Below, piece by piece: positions 7,996 through 15,133 of a stretch of DNA of 24,836 nucleotides. Made by a program: the position numbers and the translations under genes. The first letter of the stretch is position 1, and each line of letters opens with the position of its first letter. The stretch is from Weeksellaceae bacterium (GTDB lineage Bacteria; Bacteroidota; Bacteroidia; Flavobacteriales; Weeksellaceae), in the NCBI GenBank assembly GCA_028698395.1, contig JAQVDG010000002.1:1-24836 (forward strand), given 5' to 3'. The notes beneath the pieces were generated by a model. That model searched no databases, had not been told where the DNA came from, and saw nothing but the letters and a program-made list of their open reading frames with translations.

Positions 7996-8766
7996 ATGAA
8001 TTCCATTTTACACAGCAAAATTACCGGAAATCATCCACAACATTTTTTGATTTTCCATGGTCTTTTTGGTCAATCGGATAATTTTGGAACACTTGCCAAA
8101 CAATTTGCTGAATATTTTACTGTTCATACTGTGGATTTGCGCAATCACGGGAGAAGTTTTCATTCAGATGAAGTTCAGTTTTCTGATATGTCAAATGATA
8201 TTTTAAATTATTTGGATTTTCATCAAATAAAAAGTTGTTTTTTACTGGGTCATTCTTTGGGTGGAAAAGTTGTAATCGAATTTTCTTATCAATTTCCGGA
8301 ACGTTTGGATAAATTAATTGTTGCCGATATGGCTCCAAAACCCTATCCGCCTCACCATCAAGGTATCATAAAAGCATTAAATTCCGTTGATTTTGAACAA
8401 ATTAAAAAACGAAGTGAAGCTGATGAAGTCCTTCAACAATATATTCCGGAATTCAGTGTCCGACAATTTCTTTTGAAAAATATTTACCTGAAAGAAGATG
8501 GAAAATATGCTTTCCGTTTTAATTTAAAAGTTCTAACTGAAAAATATAATGATTTAATCGGTGGGAATTTAACCGAAGGTAAATTTGATAAACCGACTTT
8601 ATTTTTACGTGGAGAAAAATCAAATTACATTATGGATGAGGATTTTCCACTAATTTTTTCACATTTCCCACAAGCTGAAATTAAAACAATTTCTAATGCA
8701 GGACATTGGTTACATGCCGAAAATCCTAAGGATTTTTTTAATGAAATCAGTAAATTTTTACAATAA
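7996..8766 (+). CDS. Alpha/beta hydrolase, YbfF-like esterase
   Basis: A 256-residue serine hydrolase of the alpha/beta fold. The oxyanion-hole strand has HGLFGQSDNF (residues 21-30), a hallmark of the YbfF esterase group, followed by VDLRNHGRS (47-54). The nucleophile elbow is GHSLGG, with Ser87. The catalytic histidine is in the late NAGHWLHAENP segment. There is no signal peptide, so it acts in the cytoplasm. YbfF-type enzymes cleave acyl esters, including acyl-CoA or short fatty acid esters in vitro, but the physiological substrate is not known. It is the last gene of the operon with the MscS channel and pdxJ. Confidence 0.9.
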   Translation: MNSILHSKITGNHPQHFLIFHGLFGQSDNFGTLAKQFAEYFTVHTVDLRNHGRSFHSDEVQFSDMSNDILNYLDFHQIKSCFLLGHSLGGKVVIEFSYQFPERLDKLIVADMAPKPYPPHHQGIIKALNSVDFEQIKKRSEADEVLQQYIPEFSVRQFLLKNIYLKEDGKYAFRFNLKVLTEKYNDLIGGNLTEGKFDKPTLFLRGEKSNYIMDEDFPLIFSHFPQAEIKTISNAGHWLHAENPKDFFNEISKFLQ

Positions 8767-8835
8767 AAACACTCTGAAAGAACTTATCTTCTAATTTATT
8801 AGGCTTACTAAATTTAAAGCCATTTAATTTTCTAT

Positions 8836-8923
8836 AAAAAAAAGTAACACCTCTTCCTTATTTGAAAGAGGTGTTAACTTTAACCAACCTAAACCTATGA
8901 AAAGCTACATAATAGCTTTTATT
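8836..8923 (-). ncRNA. Candidate minus-strand small RNA (~85 nt)
   Basis: On the minus strand a complete small transcription unit can be drawn. The complement of 8928-8935 is TACATTTG, matching the -7 consensus. About 85 bases later is a perfect 11-bp stem (8845-8855 with 8866-8876, 10-base loop) followed by AC and eight T residues, as in an intrinsic terminator. In between is a second hairpin pairing AAAAGCT with AGCTTTT (8899-8919). No protein gene on the minus strand could use this terminator, and on the plus strand the stem lacks a T tract. There is no clear -33 TTG. The alternative is a structured plus-strand leader or a relic. Confidence 0.35.
8845..8876. terminator. Strong hairpin terminator with T tract on the minus strand
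   Basis: TAACACCTCTT (8845-8855) is perfectly complementary to AAGAGGTGTTA (8866-8876). The A8 run at 8836-8843 gives the U tract for minus-strand transcription. It could also stop plus-strand readthrough from the pdxJ operon, though the U tract is weak in that direction. Confidence 0.6.
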
Positions 8924-9020
8924 CTGACAAATGTAAATCATTTCATTAGAAATAAAAAAAATATTTATTTATTTTACCAAAAAAACAAGTAAAAATCCCT
9001 TCTTTCCCAACAAAACCGAT

Positions 9021-9028
9021 TATCTTTG
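9021..9028 (+). promoter_or_regulatory. TAnnTTTG promoter of the TonB-C-like gene, very short leader
   Basis: TATCTTTG lies only 11 bases before the ATG at 9040, so the transcript should have an almost absent 5' leader. Confidence 0.55.
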
Positions 9029-9039
9029 TTTAGTGCCTT

Positions 9040-9909
9040 ATGAAGAAATCTATCAGTATATTATTTATTTTTCTTTTTTTTAGTTCTGTTTTTTCACAGA
9101 AACAAAATTTATACATTCAAAAAGATGTAAAAGAAATGCCTATTTTCCCGGGTTGTGAAAACATAAATCCAAAGAAAAAGAAGAATATGCAGGCTTGCAT
9201 TACTCAGAAACTTACCGATTTATTATCTCAAAAACTTATCGGATTTGAATCTGTAATGGTAGAGCATCAATTAGCCAAAGCGACGGCTGAAATTCAATTT
9301 ATTTTCTCAAAAGAAGGTATTATTCTCGGTATAAATGCTACTGAAAACAGCCATCCTTTATTAGCAAATGCACTCATCAAATCATTGAATTCCATTTCGG
9401 ATAATTTACCCATGATTCGTCCGGCACGTTTAAAATCGGGAGAAACAGTAAATATGTATTATAGTTTTCCGGTTCATTATACTGTAAATTTAGAAAAATA
9501 TGAACCTCGTCCTTATTATCCGAGCCAAGACATCGTGTTGTTTACTTTAAAAGAAAAAGATTGGGATTATGAAGTTCGTCTTTCAAAAAATAATACCATT
9601 AAAGTTTTTGAGTATAAAAACAATCAAGAATCTTTTTTAGGTCGATTTTTATCCATTCAAGAATTTGAATCATCCGACCCCTATAAGCAACTAATTGCTC
9701 AAGAACGTTCTTCCAACAAGACCTTAGTAACAAAAGGAATTTTAGATGGAGAATCCTATGAAATTTATATTTACAATCTATTCAGTAAAAAAGAAAATCC
9801 TTATATAGAAGTCGTTAAACTTGAAGAAAATGTAAAAAAAACCATGGTTGTTTATAAAAAAGAACTCGATTTCAGTCAATCGATATATGCACCTTTGATT
9901 TACAGATAA
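9040..9909 (+). CDS. Periplasmic protein with TonB-C-like domain
   Basis: A 289-residue exported protein. Residues 1-19 are a signal peptide ending in VFS before QKQN. The next 130 residues resemble the flavobacterial variant of the TonB C-terminal domain: PIFPGCEN (34-41) with a second cysteine in NMQACI (about 50-55), then a strand like AEIQFIFSKEGIILGI, and HPLLANALIKSLNSI with NLPMIRPARLKSGETVN. This gives the usual beta-alpha-beta order. Unlike TonB it lacks an N-terminal membrane anchor and a proline-rich spanner, so it cannot transduce energy on its own. The C-terminal 130 residues are not recognisable. It has its own promoter and no partner gene nearby. The function is unknown. Confidence 0.75.
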   Translation: MKKSISILFIFLFFSSVFSQKQNLYIQKDVKEMPIFPGCENINPKKKKNMQACITQKLTDLLSQKLIGFESVMVEHQLAKATAEIQFIFSKEGIILGINATENSHPLLANALIKSLNSISDNLPMIRPARLKSGETVNMYYSFPVHYTVNLEKYEPRPYYPSQDIVLFTLKEKDWDYEVRLSKNNTIKVFEYKNNQESFLGRFLSIQEFESSDPYKQLIAQERSSNKTLVTKGILDGESYEIYIYNLFSKKENPYIEVVKLEENVKKTMVVYKKELDFSQSIYAPLIYR

Positions 9910-9952
9910 TAATTCATTTTCTTCTATCTTTTTAGTTTTAATAAAAACTGAC

Positions 9953-9960
9953 TACTTTTG
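9953..9960 (+). promoter_or_regulatory. TAnnTTTG promoter element of ndk
   Basis: TACTTTTG followed by C matches the -7 consensus 23 bases before the ndk ATG. Confidence 0.6.
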
Positions 9961-9982
9961 CCGCTGAAAAAATATAAATAAA

Positions 9983-10408
9983 ATGGCAGGAAAAATTACC
10001 CTTACTATGATTAAGCCCGATGCAGTAAAAAACGGGCACATTGGAAATATTTTAGCCGATATTTCCCATGCTGGATTTAGAATTAAAGCAATGAAATTGA
10101 CTCAATTGTCACAAACCGATGCTGAGAATTTTTATTCTGTACACAGAGAACGTCCTTTTTTCAAAGATTTAGTTGAATTTAAGACATCCGGTCCTATTGT
10201 TGCCGCTGTTTTGGAAAAAGATAATGGAATTGAAGATTTCAGAACTTTGATTGGTGCAACTAATCCGCAAGAAGCCGCAGAAGGAACCATCCGTAAAAAA
10301 TACGCCGTTTCAATCGATGCCAATGCGATTCATGGTTCTGACAGTGATGAGAATGCTGAAATTGAAGCCAATTTTCACTTTTCAGGAAGAGAATTTTACA
10401 ATTATTAA
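9983..10408 (+). CDS. ndk: Nucleoside diphosphate kinase
   Basis: A 141-residue cytoplasmic enzyme that moves the gamma-phosphate from ATP to nucleoside diphosphates through a phosphohistidine intermediate, balancing NTP and dNTP pools. Diagnostic segments are [16 protein letters not shown] at the N-terminus, the [13 protein letters not shown] helix, GPIVAAVL, the [17 protein letters not shown] loop, and the active site [12 protein letters not shown] containing the phosphorylated histidine. Length is that of the bacterial family. The gene is monocistronic, between its own promoter and a strong terminator. Confidence 0.97.
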   Translation: MAGKITLTMIKPDAVKNGHIGNILADISHAGFRIKAMKLTQLSQTDAENFYSVHRERPFFKDLVEFKTSGPIVAAVLEKDNGIEDFRTLIGATNPQEAAEGTIRKKYAVSIDANAIHGSDSDENAEIEANFHFSGREFYNY

Positions 10409-10430
10409 TTTAAAGAAATACTCTGAAAAG

Positions 10431-10460
10431 AAAAAGGAGCTCAATTATGAACTCCTTTTT
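10431..10460. terminator. Bidirectional terminator between ndk and the M4 protease gene
   Basis: AAAAAGGAG (10431-10439) pairs with CTCCTTTTT (10452-10460), with T-rich sequence following on the plus strand and the A run serving the minus strand. It lies between the convergent stops of ndk and the protease gene. Confidence 0.85.
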
Positions 10461-10465
10461 TGTTT

Positions 10466-12556
10466 TTATTTTTTAACAAATTTAAAATTCTGAACTGAAG
10501 TTCCGGACTTTAAAGTCAAAACATAAACGCCTTTTGGCAGAGCAGAAACCTGAATTTCCTGTTGTTTCAAACTTCCTTGTAAGACGATTTGCCCGGCTGT
10601 ATTGGTAATTTTATAATTTTCCCATACCGTATTTTTATCCGAATTGAGATACAATATATTCGAAACCGGATTGGGATAAATTCCATTTGAATTCTCTGAC
10701 AAATTTATTGTCTTCATATTATCACAAGCTTCTCCCGTTGTTACACCCACGGCACACCATGCGTTAAACACAGTAGTTACCTCTTCTGAATTTTCTCCAT
10801 ACAGCACAGCTGCTTCTTGAAGAGTATAATCACGTACATCCTCAAATTTCGATTGAGATTGGATGTAATTTAACTGAGTAGAATAGACCAAATCTGCTGC
10901 TTTCTTTATTCCAAAACCACTAACTTCGTACTCATAACCATTGTCATTTGTTCCGGCTCCTCCATCCGAAATCAAATAAAACCAATAATTCAAAACACCG
11001 GAATTAGTATGAACACCACAATTATCATTGTCTTCACTTGGTGTGCAATTCTCCGAAGCATCTACCCAATAGGTTCCCTGATAGGTATCCGGTTGATTAA
11101 ACATTTTAGGAGCTTCCAAAGAGCGGATTCCAGCAGGTTCTATCATAACAAAATCCTCTCCCATTATCCATCTCTGTTTTTCCGGTGCTTGTTTGGCTTC
11201 AATACTCGCTCCCCAAATATCAGAAAACCCTTCATTTAAAGCTCCGGATTCTCTTTCATATACTAATCCACCTGCTGCACTGTCCACTCCATGTGCATAT
11301 TCATGAGCGATAACATCCATCGGTGCAAAAATATCATAACTTCCGGTTTGAGTCGTTGAATTATAATCACCATCTCCAATGAACATAAAACCACCGGTTA
11401 ATTCCGGATCTATAGCAGATAAACTCATCCAAGCCGCATTCAGCGGACTTCCAAAAAAAGTAGTATGAATAAAAGAGACAACTTCCGAATTTTCATTGTC
11501 AAATCCGTCCCGATCGTATTCAGTTTTAAAAAAATCATAGGTTTGAGAAAATGCCCAATGTGCTTCCAAAGCACCATCATCTTTAGTTGTAGCATATTCT
11601 TCTGAAGTCCAATTATTGTCTTCATCCACATAATTTTCTGCTAAATCCATAATTTCTTCTACCCCCATTCCAAAGACTATCCCAAATACAACGACCAAAT
11701 AATCCTGTCCAAAATTTTTGGTTTGTAAATAACGATCCTCATCCTGTAAAAGAAAACCTTGCTCTGTATTTAAAGTTTCGATTTCCTGCAAACCGCTGTA
11801 TCTCGTTTCTGCATTTCCGACATCCAAAACAAACGGAATAAAACTTTGCGATTGCTTTGTGTTTACTTTTATTTTATTTAAATAATCCCATTGTTCTTCT
11901 GTCCAAACCATTTGTTTTGTAGTGTGTTGAAGAAATAAGCTTTCTTTTCGCAAAACCTCACCGGTCAAAGCATCTAAATATACATTTTCAAAACGATTTG
12001 GGTTAATCGAAATCATTGGGAAAACATATACATAACGGTCTTCTTTTTTAGAATTTAAATCTTTTGTGAGAACAACTAATCTACTCTTAGGCGTTTTTCC
12101 TTCTAAAAATAAATATGAATTTTCCAGGTAAGTTAATCCTAATTCATAAATTTCAGTTGGTGTTTTTAAAGAAGAAACAGAAATCGGAATCGTAACATCA
12201 TTAAAATATCCATTGACCGAATGAATAATTTCATTTTTTGTATGAACCGCATAATGATGATGCAAAACTTCTGTTCCTTTATAATATTGTTTATAATGAA
12301 TGTGAGTTCCGCCAAAAGGGTCGTTCTCCCGTTTTATTTCTTCCAATTTATTTTCATTAGTTGTGTGAAGAATATTCTTCAACACAGCTTCTGATTCATT
12401 TATTGAAATTAATGAAGAAGGAGTAAACGCTAAAAATTTAATTTTTCCGGAGTTCGATTCTGTTTTGCTTTTTACATAGTCCGATTTTAAGTAATCTTGT
12501 GCAAAATTCATTACACTTAAACCTGCAAATAAGCTACTGAGTAGTAATTTTTTCAT
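10466..12556 (-). CDS. Secreted M4 (thermolysin-type) metalloprotease with T9SS sorting domain
   Basis: A 696-residue extracellular zinc protease. Residues 1-19 are a signal peptide. About 40-210 form an FTP/PepSY-like propeptide that inhibits the enzyme and assists its folding until it is removed. The catalytic domain spans about 215-610: HEYAH supplies zinc ligands His418 and His422 and the catalytic Glu419, NEGFSD gives the third ligand Glu442, and GVHTNSGVLNYWFYL carries the transition-state histidine at 516. The last 75 residues start with IYPNPVSN and end in GVYVLTLKSGTSVQNFKFVKK-like strands, a type A sorting domain of the type IX secretion system. The protein should therefore be exported across both membranes, with this domain cleaved. 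It probably degrades environmental protein for nutrition. Confidence 0.95.
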   Translation of the reverse strand: MKKLLLSSLFAGLSVMNFAQDYLKSDYVKSKTESNSGKIKFLAFTPSSLISINESEAVLKNILHTTNENKLEEIKRENDPFGGTHIHYKQYYKGTEVLHHHYAVHTKNEIIHSVNGYFNDVTIPISVSSLKTPTEIYELGLTYLENSYLFLEGKTPKSRLVVLTKDLNSKKEDRYVYVFPMISINPNRFENVYLDALTGEVLRKESLFLQHTTKQMVWTEEQWDYLNKIKVNTKQSQSFIPFVLDVGNAETRYSGLQEIETLNTEQGFLLQDEDRYLQTKNFGQDYLVVVFGIVFGMGVEEIMDLAENYVDEDNNWTSEEYATTKDDGALEAHWAFSQTYDFFKTEYDRDGFDNENSEVVSFIHTTFFGSPLNAAWMSLSAIDPELTGGFMFIGDGDYNSTTQTGSYDIFAPMDVIAHEYAHGVDSAAGGLVYERESGALNEGFSDIWGASIEAKQAPEKQRWIMGEDFVMIEPAGIRSLEAPKMFNQPDTYQGTYWVDASENCTPSEDNDNCGVHTNSGVLNYWFYLISDGGAGTNDNGYEYEVSGFGIKKAADLVYSTQLNYIQSQSKFEDVRDYTLQEAAVLYGENSEEVTTVFNAWCAVGVTTGEACDNMKTINLSENSNGIYPNPVSNILYLNSDKNTVWENYKITNTAGQIVLQGSLKQQEIQVSALPKGVYVLTLKSGTSVQNFKFVKK

Positions 12557-12671
12557 AAGAATATTTTTATTTGTTCGGAAAAGTAGGAATTATTTATGAA
12601 ATTTCAAATAAGCCTAAATTTTCCTTTACACTTCTTTCTGTCATAAAAATGATTTTTTAAACGTTTTATTC

Positions 12672-12679
12672 TAACTTTG
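12672..12679 (+). promoter_or_regulatory. TAnnTTTG promoter element of menB
   Basis: TAACTTTG followed by C matches the -7 consensus, 53 bases before the menB ATG. Confidence 0.6.
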
Positions 12680-12731
12680 CGATTGCTATTTTCAATTAAA
12701 AACAGCATTTAATTTTAAAAACAAAATAACA

Positions 12732-13565
12732 ATGAGTACAATCCAGTGGGAAACCCTAAAAAAATATGAAGACATTACTTTTAAAAAATGTGACGGTGTC
12801 GCCCGAATCGCTATTAACCGTCCGGAAGTTCGCAATGCTTTCCGTCCAAAAACCGTTTTTGAATTATTAGATGCATTCACACTTGCTGAAGAGAATCGGG
12901 AAATCGGTGTGATTTTACTAACCGGCGAAGGACCTTCTCCCAAAGATAAGGGTTGGGCTTTTTGCTCCGGAGGAGACCAAAGAGTCCGTGGAAAAAAAGG
13001 TTACGAAGGAGAAGATCGGATTGGTCGTTTGAATATATTAGAAGTTCAGCGTTTAATTCGTTTTTCTACCAAAGTTGTAATAGCAGTTGTCAACGGTTGG
13101 GCTGTTGGTGGAGGGCATTCCTTGCATGTAGTTTGCGATATGACGATTGCTTCTAAAGAACACGCCATTTTTAAACAAACCGATGCAGATGTTGCCAGTT
13201 TTGACGGTGGATTTGGTTCAGCTTATTTGGCTCGGCAAATCGGACAGAAAAGAGCACGCGAAATTTTCTTTTTAGGTCTTAATTATTCCGCTCAAGAAGC
13301 TTTTGAAATGGGAATGGTCAACGCAGTTGTTCCTCATGATGAATTAGAAAAATTTTCTTTTGATTGGGCACAGGAAATTTTGACCAAATCACCTACTGCC
13401 ATAAAAATGCTGAAATTTGCTTTTAATCTTATTGATGACGGTTTAGTCGGGCAACAGGTTTTTGCGGGAGAAGCCACACGCTTAGCTTATGGAACTGATG
13501 AAGCAGAAGAAGGTCGGAATGCATTTCTTGAAAAACGAAAAAGAAATTTTGACCGTTTCCGTTAA
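12732..13565 (+). CDS. menB: 1,4-dihydroxy-2-naphthoyl-CoA synthase, type II
   Basis: A 277-residue crotonase-fold enzyme that closes the second ring of the naphthoquinone nucleus: o-succinylbenzoyl-CoA becomes 1,4-dihydroxy-2-naphthoyl-CoA in menaquinone synthesis. The oxyanion-hole segments are FCSGGDQ (77-83) and [10 protein letters not shown] (125-134). The active-site loop reads [20 protein letters not shown] from 148, and the C-terminus has [16 protein letters not shown]. The aspartate at 151 replaces the glycine of E. coli-type (type I) MenB, whose cavity binds bicarbonate as catalytic base, so this should be a bicarbonate-independent type II enzyme like that of Mycobacterium tuberculosis. 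Other men genes are not in the window. Menaquinone is the expected respiratory quinone of Flavobacteriia. Confidence 0.97.
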   Translation: MSTIQWETLKKYEDITFKKCDGVARIAINRPEVRNAFRPKTVFELLDAFTLAEENREIGVILLTGEGPSPKDKGWAFCSGGDQRVRGKKGYEGEDRIGRLNILEVQRLIRFSTKVVIAVVNGWAVGGGHSLHVVCDMTIASKEHAIFKQTDADVASFDGGFGSAYLARQIGQKRAREIFFLGLNYSAQEAFEMGMVNAVVPHDELEKFSFDWAQEILTKSPTAIKMLKFAFNLIDDGLVGQQVFAGEATRLAYGTDEAEEGRNAFLEKRKRNFDRFR

Positions 13566-13623
13566 AACAACTTCTTCAATTTATTAAAAGTTTGATTAAA
13601 ATTATTTAACAAATTTTAACTAT

Positions 13624-13641
13624 TTTTCAATTTATTGAAAA
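13624..13641. repeat. 8-2-8 palindrome between menB and the Rrf2 gene
   Basis: TTTTCAAT and ATTGAAAA flank a two-base centre. It lies 59 bases after the menB stop and about 90 bases before the Rrf2 promoter motif. It could be a weak terminator for menB, although it has no T tract, or an upstream operator. Confidence 0.4.
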
Positions 13642-13677
13642 TCAATTTATTATTTTAATTTCTCATTTAAAATTCAA

Positions 13678-13712
13678 AAAACACATCTTTTTAAAAGATA
13701 AAAAAGTGTTTT
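13678..13712. promoter_or_regulatory. Nested palindromic operator candidate upstream of the Rrf2-RIC operon
   Basis: ATCTTTTTAAAAGAT (13685-13699) is a perfect 7-1-7 palindrome. It sits inside a wider inverted repeat, AAAACAC (13678-13684) and GTGTTTT (13706-13712). The site ends 17 bases before the -7 box, over the expected -33 region, where a bound dimer would block polymerase. Rrf2 proteins such as NsrR and IscR bind A+T-rich palindromes of this kind, so autoregulation is the natural reading. This is inference. Confidence 0.5.
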
Positions 13713-13728
13713 ATTTGTTCAATTCATT

Positions 13729-13736
13729 TATATTTG
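13729..13736 (+). promoter_or_regulatory. TAnnTTTG promoter element of the Rrf2-RIC operon
   Basis: TATATTTG followed by CC matches the -7 consensus, 19 bases before the ATG at 13756. Confidence 0.6.
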
Positions 13737-13755
13737 CCTCACTAAAAATAACTTT

Positions 13756-14193
13756 ATGTTTTCAAAGACATGTGAATATGCAATTCGAGCTATAATTTAT
13801 ATTGCTCAACAAACGCAAGACGGAAGCAAAATAAGCGTAAAAGCTATTGCAAAAGGAATTGATTCTCCTCAATATTTTATTGCAAAAATTTTGCAGGATT
13901 TAGGAAAAAAAGGACTTGTTCAGTCATTAAAAGGTCCTACCGGCGGTTTTTATTTAAGTGCTGCCAATTTGGCAATGCCGATTGCCGATATCGTAAAAGA
14001 AATTGACGGAATTCATCTTTTCACATCTTGTGCTTTGGGCTTAAGTGAATGTTCGGAAGAGCATCCTTGTCCGCTTCATGATAAATTTAAAGATATAAAA
14101 AGAGATTATGTCCAACTTTTAGAACAATCAAAAGTCAGTGATTTAGTAGAAAAGGTGGACACTCAAATCGCTTTTTTACGAACCAAAGAATAA
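13756..14193 (+). CDS. Rrf2-family regulator, NsrR/IscR-like, with three cysteines
   Basis: A 145-residue dimeric winged-helix regulator. The N-terminus MFSKTCEYAIRAIIYIA and the recognition region SPQYFIAKILQDLGKKGLV, followed by the wing LKGPTGGFYL, are classic Rrf2. Cysteines at 92, 99 and 105 (SCALGLSECSEEHPCPLH) match the spacing of the Fe-S ligands in NsrR and IscR, so it probably senses nitric oxide or Fe-S status through a cluster. The next gene, 19 bases downstream, encodes the nitrosative-damage repair protein RIC, which favours an NsrR-type NO sensor over an IscR-type one. The palindrome before its promoter suggests it represses its own operon. Confidence 0.9.
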   Translation: MFSKTCEYAIRAIIYIAQQTQDGSKISVKAIAKGIDSPQYFIAKILQDLGKKGLVQSLKGPTGGFYLSAANLAMPIADIVKEIDGIHLFTSCALGLSECSEEHPCPLHDKFKDIKRDYVQLLEQSKVSDLVEKVDTQIAFLRTKE

Positions 14194-14212
14194 CCCCAAA
14201 TAAATTCATAAA

Positions 14213-14935
14213 ATGAACATAAAAAATGACCTAATCGGAGCGATGGTTTCTGAAGATTTCAGAACAGCCGCAGTATTTAAAAAATTTGGAATTGATTTCT
14301 GCTGTAAAGGCAACAGAACAATTGAAGATGCTTGTGCAGATAAAGGAATTGACCAAAATAAAGTATATAGCGAATTGGAAAATCTTCCAAAGTCGGGAAA
14401 TGAAAATATAGATTTTACTTCTTGGCCATTGGATTTATTAGCTGATTATGTGGAAAAAACGCATCATCGGTATGTTAAAGAAAAATCACCGGTGATTTTT
14501 GCTTTTTTGGAAAAATTGTGTAATGTCCACGGTGGAAGACATCCGGAATTGTTTGAAATAAAAGACTTGTTCAGCGAATCCATTCAGGATTTAGGCGACC
14601 ACATGGTAAAAGAAGAAACTATATTGTTCCCATTTATCCGAACTATGGTTGATGCAAAAAATTCCAATACCGACTTTGAAAGACCTCACTTTGGAAGTGT
14701 TGAGAATCCTGTAAATATGATGATGCATGAACATACAGCAGAAGGAGAACGTTTCGAGAAAATATCGGCTCTGTCTAATGCTTATACTGTTCCGGACGAT
14801 GGTTGCAACACTTACCGAGTAGCTTTTCAAATGATTCAGGAGTTTGAAGATGATTTACATAAACACATTCATCTGGAAAATAATATTCTTTTTCCAAAAT
14901 CCGTTCATTTAGAAAAAGACTTTCAAACGGTTTAA
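14213..14935 (+). CDS. ric: Iron-sulfur cluster repair di-iron protein (RIC/ScdA/YtfE family)
   Basis: A 240-residue cytoplasmic protein that helps restore Fe-S clusters damaged by nitric oxide or oxidative stress. Residues 1-60 are the ScdA N-terminal domain (DUF542) with the conserved double cysteine at 30-31 (GIDFCCKGNRT). Residues about 75-235 are a hemerythrin-like four-helix bundle. Candidate di-iron ligands are His84/85, His106/110, His130 with Glu134 (DHMVKEETILFP), His172/174 (MMHEHTAEGE), and His216/218/220 with Glu222 (LHKHIHLENNILFP). All are present, so the enzyme should be active. It is co-transcribed with the NO-sensor-like Rrf2 gene, giving a self-contained stress response unit. 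Confidence 0.95.
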   Translation: MNIKNDLIGAMVSEDFRTAAVFKKFGIDFCCKGNRTIEDACADKGIDQNKVYSELENLPKSGNENIDFTSWPLDLLADYVEKTHHRYVKEKSPVIFAFLEKLCNVHGGRHPELFEIKDLFSESIQDLGDHMVKEETILFPFIRTMVDAKNSNTDFERPHFGSVENPVNMMMHEHTAEGERFEKISALSNAYTVPDDGCNTYRVAFQMIQEFEDDLHKHIHLENNILFPKSVHLEKDFQTV

Positions 14936-14974
14936 ACAAACTGTAAGGCTCTATAATTGAGCTTATGACAACTT

Positions 14975-15047
14975 AAAACCACAAGAAATACGGAAATAAT
15001 ACTTTAGCACTTTGTGCTCTTTGGTGAGTCGTAAATCTTGTGGTTTT
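14975..15047. repeat. Long hairpin with nested hairpin, REP-like or terminator
   Basis: AAAACCACAAGA (14975-14986) pairs perfectly with TCTTGTGGTTTT (15036-15047). The 49-base loop contains a second hairpin, AGCAC-TTT-GTGCT (15006-15018). The T run at 15043-15049 makes it a possible terminator of the Rrf2-RIC operon. The repeated CTTTGTG/CTTTGG wording inside the loop resembles the intergenic repeat family rich in CTTTGCG or CTTTGTG found in flavobacterial genomes; this is from memory. Confidence 0.5.
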
Positions 15048-15090
15048 TTATATAGAAATATTTGATGTAACCGCTACGTATATTCATAAA

Positions 15091-15115
15091 AAAAGACCGC
15101 AAAAAGCGGTCTTTT
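15091..15115 (-). terminator. Intrinsic terminator of the receptor-lipoprotein operon
   Basis: AAAAGACCGC (15091-15100) pairs with GCGGTCTTTT (15106-15115) around a five-base loop. The A run upstream provides a U tract on the minus strand, 18 bases after the lipoprotein stop codon. Confidence 0.85.
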
Positions 15116-15133
15116 AACTTTATTTTCTACTTG

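Noticed and set aside
10466..12556. The M4 protease as a horizontally acquired virulence factor
   Set aside because: Its type IX sorting domain, base composition and terminator arrangement fit the local flavobacterial background, with no sign of transfer.
13624..13641. 8-2-8 palindrome as an Fnr or Crp binding site
   Set aside because: It lacks the TTGAnnnnnTCAA or TGTGAnnnnnnTCACA spacing, and no regulator can be assigned.
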